Shown in pieces: positions 59,746 through 64,000 of a DNA stretch of 64,000 nt. Position 1 is the stretch's first letter. Every line of letters starts with the position of its first letter. A model generated the notes under the pieces. It worked only from the letters and a program-made list of their open reading frames with translations, ran no database searches and had not been told where the DNA came from. The translations under genes were made by a program, and so were the position numbers. This DNA is from Chamaecrista fasciculata (taxonomy: Eukaryota; Streptophyta; Magnoliopsida; Fabales; Fabaceae), in assembly GCA_003254925.1 (NCBI GenBank), contig QANZ01011708.1:62001-126000 (forward strand), in the 5' to 3' direction.

Positions 59746-60300
59746 AGGATTTTTCTCACCATCGCTCTGTATTCAATTGAAGTTTAATGTTGAATTAAAG
59801 CGGTTGTTCACCCGTCCCACTTCATTCAATTTATACAACTTTCCTTCATCTTCTTCATTTTCATTTGTTCTCATCCCCATCATTTCTCCATTCTTCCATT
59901 TCTTCCTTCTTTCATTTTATTTCTCAATCCTTCCATTTCTCCATACATTTATCTTCATTCCTTCTTTATACATATTCATCTTACCCCAACATTGGCTACC
60001 TTTGAAGGTCCGTCGACGGTGGTGGTGGCGGTGGCAGTGGAGAGCGCGACAAGACGGAGAGGAAAAATTAGGAAAACGACGCGAGGTTTTCATTTTTGAA
60101 TAGCTTCGGGTCTTTTTGTAATTTGAGAAAATTGAGGGGAATATTAACTTTCAATGACTAAAGAACTGTGAAATTTGGGAAGCTTCATATTTGTTTGAAT
60201 CTTTACAAATAAGTCCAAAACACTGAAACCTCTAAGACTATTATGAAATCACTAAATTTTTCTGAGGGACCATTTAATAATTAACACTTTCAAAAAAAAA
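59746..60300. other. sequence between two hairpin arrays
   Basis: A CT-rich stretch (59815-59960), then GAAGGTCCGTCGACGGTGG and a GGTGG repeat. A 108-codon frame at 59777-60103 is low-complexity Phe/Ser/Pro and then Trp/Arg, not a convincing protein. Together with the flanking hairpin arrays it may be the body of one transposable element. Confidence 0.45.
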
Positions 60301-60314
60301 TTTTAAAACAAATA

Positions 60315-60405
60315 CCCTGAGGTGCTCCACGTAAAAGCGCCTCAAGGAAAATTTTTTTTAAAAAAAAAGTGCCCTAAGGCGCTCCAGTGTGGAGCACCTC
60401 AAGGG
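60315..60405. repeat. second hairpin array, CCTNAGG(C/T)GCTCCA type
   Basis: Two palindromic units: CCTGAGGTGCTCCACG with AAAAGCGCCTCAAGG, and CCTAAGGCGCTCCAGTG with TGGAGCACCTCAAGG. They share the design of the array at 59335-59745 (AAGGCG..CC..CGCCTTA). An A run and NNNN (60429-60432) follow. Confidence 0.8.
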
Positions 60406-60433
60406 ATATTTAAAAAAAAAAAAAAAAANNNNA

Positions 60434-60671
60434 ATGTCTGTTTGGATGAGTTAAAATAATCCTAGGATTATTTTGCAATATTCCCAGGAATGTTAAAATT
60501 TTGTGTTTGGTTCAACTTTAATATTCCTGGGAATGTTTAATACTTTTACAAATATGCCCTTGACTTTTTATTCTCAACTAATAGTTTATTAAATGTAGAA
60601 ATTGTTCAAAACAATTCATGAGAAAAATACTATATCATAAAAAAATAATTATATCATACGAAAGCAATGAA

Positions 60672-60708
<37 letters not shown>

Positions 60709-61100
60709 GAAGCATACGAAAGCAATATTATATATATCAGCAAGAAGAGATGAAAAGTGACAAACCTGATAAATTTTTTTTACACTTCAAGGCGGCAGAG
60801 AGTTGTAGAATGACAAAGATGAAAAATGACAAGGGTTTGTAGAGAAAGAATTAATTAAGGGAAATTAATTAGGGGTAATAAAGTCATTTTAGAAGGGAAA
60901 AAATAATCACATGTCATGGGATTAGACTAATCTCACCCCTAGGGTGGGATTAAATAATAGCTATTTTAGAAAATTATGCTATTCCTGGGAATACAATATT
61001 CCGGGACTAATTTTTCAATCCGCATACCAAACGCGTGATTACTTTAGTCCGGAGCTCATAATCTCGAGGCTATTTTTCCAATCCGTGTACCAAACGCCTT
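60434..61100. mobile_element. MITE-like element with TGTTTGGAT / GTACCAAACGCC ends
   Basis: Left: TCTGTTTGGATGAGTTAAAA, AATAATCCTAGGATTATT, TTCCCAGGAATGTTAAAA. Right: AATATTCCGGGACTAAT, CAATCCGCATACCAAACGCG and CCAATCCGTGTACCAAACGCC. The GGCGTTTGGTACNCGGATTG end is typical of plant MITEs with a (G)GCGTTTGGT terminus (PIF/Harbinger or hAT types). The left end may be cut by the Ns, and a target duplication is not resolved. An (AT)n(GT)n microsatellite sits at about 60672-60708. The right part is repeated at 62859-63200. Confidence 0.55.
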
Positions 61101-61900
61101 CTTTTGAATTTGAAATGAGAGACAAGAGAAATATGACCAAATTTAATAGTTTGAGATCAAAATAAAATATTTTGCTAATATTTAGAGTAAATTTGAATAT
61201 TTTAAAACATAAAAGACCAAAATGAATATTAGAACATATATTTAGAATCAAAATAATGCTATGACCTAAAACTTATAACAATATAATGAAACTGTAAATA
61301 TCATTAATAAAATTGACAATTAAAAGAGCAAAAAAAAAACCCTTTAAAAGATAATTAAAGTTCTTTTTCATAACTTCTAACTATATTATATTGGGATTTT
61401 TATTCTCAGTTATCAAGAAAAGTTGTTCAAAATATTCATATATCTGGTGGCACCTTGTTAGAAGTTTCAAGAGGAGGATGTAGTGTCAGGGACATTGTGG
61501 ATACTTTGATGGTAAATGAATAATCCACTCTATCGACAAGCTAAATAATATTTTTCTTTGGTATAATTTGTTGATATTGGATTGGATTTCCTTGCTTCAT
61601 CATCTAATGTATGCATATTATTGATTTTAGGAGAGAGGAATTAACATGCCTTTTGTGTTGGGTGGAAATAGTACCTGGAAAAGAAAAAGTAATCTCATAT
61701 CTCATATTTTATAAATGGAAAAAACAAATTTGTCTCTTTCTTTGTTAGGAACTAGATCAATATATTATAGATAATTGTAATTTTATATTAACTAACTAAT
61801 CTTACAATATGATCCCAATATATATTACATCCGACAAGAGATATCTTAGTATAATCACCTCTAATCACTTATAACCACGAGTAACAATATCTACCTTTTA
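60759..61900 (+). repeat. exact 1,142-bp direct duplication, copy 1
   Basis: Identical, as far as I can compare line by line, to 62859-64000, with a constant offset of 2,100 bp. It includes the right end of a MITE and both exons of the PFK fossil. The second copy starts directly after an N, which points to an unmerged overlap between contigs. Confidence 0.95.
61410..61688 (+). pseudogene. plastid-type ATP-dependent 6-phosphofructokinase fragment (two exons)
   Basis: Exon A, 61410-61511, encodes LSRKVVQNIHISGGTLLEVS then RGGCSVRDIVDTLM. It is bounded by TTCTCAG| and |GTAAAT. Exon B, 61631-61688, encodes ERGINMPFVLGGNSTWKRK and is bounded by ATTTTAG| and |GTAATC. This matches the ATP-binding part of plant PFK4/5-type enzymes, where SGG(S/T)LLGVSRGG and ERGINMLFVLGGNGTH are expected. 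The glycine loop is damaged (GGNSTW for GGNGTH) and no other exon is seen on either side, so it is a genomic fossil with its intron kept, not a retrocopy. Confidence 0.8.
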
Positions 61901-62239
61901 TCTCGTTTGAGTTGAAGAATTTTGTATTTTAAACTTTGTTCTACTGATTATTAGTCATATATATATATATCTATATATATAATTGTTGAAAAAATATAAA
62001 TCAAATTATTTACAAGTGTAAGATTAAAGAAAGATGAAATCTAATAATGTTCATGAACTCCACCCTCTGTACTTGGGTCCTACATACTAGACATTCACTA
62101 AAGAGGGTTAGGTCTCATAGTGAGTCTATGACGTTTAAATTAGTATTTCAGCATAGAAATAATAAGGTAACTTTGTCTATTTAGACTACTGAGTAATACC
62201 TCTTATTTATAGGGTATATGAAGGTCATTACCGTAAAGT
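61700..62239. other. AT-rich flank, no gene seen
   Basis: (TA)n at about 61958-61981. No PFK exon continues here. Confidence 0.5.
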
Positions 62240-62857
62240 TGTTAAATAAGATGTGATACATCACTATTTGGGCGTACGCTTAAACGGCCCTCGCATCGGG
62301 CCTCTTCTCCTCTCCGCACCTTGCGAGGCGCCCTCGAGTCAATCGGGCGCCCTAAGCCCAAGTAGGGGCGACCGTGATCCATCCTGGGTCTTGGCGCCCG
62401 TCCCCCAAATGACACGTGGTCACCCACGACTACCCCGCTCCGCAATCCACGCTACGGGAGATCGTGGGTTACTGACTTGTTCATACCCACGATCTCCAGT
62501 TTCTAGGCGCCCGCCTAGAGACACAACACGCAATCTCCCACGATTGCCTTGCTCCGCAAATCTCGGTCTCCACCATCTTCGCTGGTGGAGATCGTGTCCA
62601 GTACGTGGTCCGCCCCGCACGCTGACCACCTCTCTCCTCCCTGCTCTATAAATAGAGCCCATTTCACCAGTTCAAGGTTGGCTACTTCTTACACTCTAAA
62701 ATTCTCTTACTCTCTGATTATTCTCTTACTAACTTGAGCGTCGGAGTACACTTCGCAGGGCCCCCCTGTGAAGCTCTTGCAGGTTCTTGCTCAACACTTG
62801 GCTCTTGCAGCCCTCTCCGGTGAACTAGGTAAGTGCCAGTCATTTTCCAGTTTATCA
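62240..62857 (+). mobile_element. solo LTR, GC-rich 0.63-kb family, copy 2
   Basis: Begins TGTTAAATAAG and ends CCAGTTTATCA, 618 bp, and is the plus-strand counterpart of 44246-44884. GC-rich U3-like region, TATA box at 62646, then TTGAGCGTCGGAGTACACTT. It ends exactly at the N at 62858, so what truly follows (host flank or PBS) is unknown; it could also be the 5' LTR of a full element. Frames such as 62253-62651 are not genes. Confidence 0.75.
62646..62653 (+). promoter_or_regulatory. TATA box of LTR copy 2
   Basis: TATAAATA in CTCTATAAATAGAGCCC, matching the position in copy 1. Confidence 0.6.
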
Positions 62858-62858
62858 N

Positions 62859-64000
62859 GACAAACCTGATAAATTTTTTTTACACTTCAAGGCGGCAGAG
62901 AGTTGTAGAATGACAAAGATGAAAAATGACAAGGGTTTGTAGAGAAAGAATTAATTAAGGGAAATTAATTAGGGGTAATAAAGTCATTTTAGAAGGGAAA
63001 AAATAATCACATGTCATGGGATTAGACTAATCTCACCCCTAGGGTGGGATTAAATAATAGCTATTTTAGAAAATTATGCTATTCCTGGGAATACAATATT
63101 CCGGGACTAATTTTTCAATCCGCATACCAAACGCGTGATTACTTTAGTCCGGAGCTCATAATCTCGAGGCTATTTTTCCAATCCGTGTACCAAACGCCTT
63201 CTTTTGAATTTGAAATGAGAGACAAGAGAAATATGACCAAATTTAATAGTTTGAGATCAAAATAAAATATTTTGCTAATATTTAGAGTAAATTTGAATAT
63301 TTTAAAACATAAAAGACCAAAATGAATATTAGAACATATATTTAGAATCAAAATAATGCTATGACCTAAAACTTATAACAATATAATGAAACTGTAAATA
63401 TCATTAATAAAATTGACAATTAAAAGAGCAAAAAAAAAACCCTTTAAAAGATAATTAAAGTTCTTTTTCATAACTTCTAACTATATTATATTGGGATTTT
63501 TATTCTCAGTTATCAAGAAAAGTTGTTCAAAATATTCATATATCTGGTGGCACCTTGTTAGAAGTTTCAAGAGGAGGATGTAGTGTCAGGGACATTGTGG
63601 ATACTTTGATGGTAAATGAATAATCCACTCTATCGACAAGCTAAATAATATTTTTCTTTGGTATAATTTGTTGATATTGGATTGGATTTCCTTGCTTCAT
63701 CATCTAATGTATGCATATTATTGATTTTAGGAGAGAGGAATTAACATGCCTTTTGTGTTGGGTGGAAATAGTACCTGGAAAAGAAAAAGTAATCTCATAT
63801 CTCATATTTTATAAATGGAAAAAACAAATTTGTCTCTTTCTTTGTTAGGAACTAGATCAATATATTATAGATAATTGTAATTTTATATTAACTAACTAAT
63901 CTTACAATATGATCCCAATATATATTACATCCGACAAGAGATATCTTAGTATAATCACCTCTAATCACTTATAACCACGAGTAACAATATCTACCTTTTA
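62859..64000 (+). repeat. exact 1,142-bp direct duplication, copy 2
   Basis: Same sequence as 60759-61900. It starts right after the N and runs to the window edge, so its full length is unknown. Confidence 0.95.
63510..63788 (+). pseudogene. 6-phosphofructokinase fragment, duplicate
   Basis: Exons at 63510-63611 and 63731-63788, identical to those at 61410-61688 and with the same lesions. It is part of the exact duplication and probably does not represent an independent locus. Confidence 0.75.

Noticed and set aside
59777..60103. 108-codon frame rich in Phe, Ser and Pro
   Set aside because: It is the translation of a CT-rich tract followed by a GGTGG repeat.

Overview
This window is nuclear DNA of a flowering plant, most likely a eudicot. 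It is AT-rich, its genes are split by GT-AG introns, it carries plant-only families (CLE peptide, oleosin, CHUP1-like protein), and most of it is transposable-element debris. The species cannot be named from the sequence. Single N bases at 4813, 42524, 48005, 48813 and 62858, and NNNN at 60429-60432, show a draft assembly.

Layout. 1-4812: end of one Athila-like Ty3/gypsy element, a single LTR with a polypurine tract before it and a primer-binding site after it, and a leader split by a 2.1-kb solo LTR. 4814-11717: a decayed Athila-like element on the minus strand (LTR, PBS, gag, protease, start of RT), itself interrupted by a second copy of the 2.1-kb solo LTR and by a foldback MITE. 12068-13523: a small heat-shock-protein fossil, a degenerate SINE and AT-rich DNA. 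13534-16369: a 2.8-kb Mutator-like foldback element with a 10-bp target duplication. 16393-20393: a 4.0-kb solo LTR with a perfect 5-bp target duplication, ending 13 bp before the TATA box of the next gene.

Genes. Five intact protein genes are supported. (1) TFIIE large (alpha) subunit, ten coding exons, 20573-27477 (+), 473 aa. (2) A CLE peptide precursor of the CLE9/10/13 type, 32817-33170 (+). (3) A small basic plant-specific protein of unknown role, 48356-48763 (+). (4) A seed-type oleosin, 54375-54845 (-). (5) A CHUP1-like coiled-coil protein, 55521-58214 (-), five coding exons, 557 aa in the preferred model. The last two run in the same direction, with CHUP1-like upstream and about 675 bp between them, which contains a local duplication. 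A two-exon fossil of a plastid-type phosphofructokinase lies at 61410-61688 and again, identically, at 63510-63788.

The genes look functionally unrelated: basal transcription, peptide signalling, oil-body coat, organelle or actin-linked coiled coil. The spaces between them (27.5-32.8, 33.2-48.2, 48.8-54.3 and 58.2-64.0 kb) hold MITEs, LINE 3' ends, SINEs, solo LTRs and AT-rich DNA. I found no convincing new multi-gene system. The best leads are a family of GAGTAAA-ended foldback elements with exact 10-bp target duplications, a spaced array of decaying hairpins at 59.3-60.4 kb, a solo LTR abutting the TFIIE-alpha core promoter, a putative 19-nt microexon in the CHUP1-like gene, and an exact 1,142-bp duplication at an N that is probably an assembly artefact.
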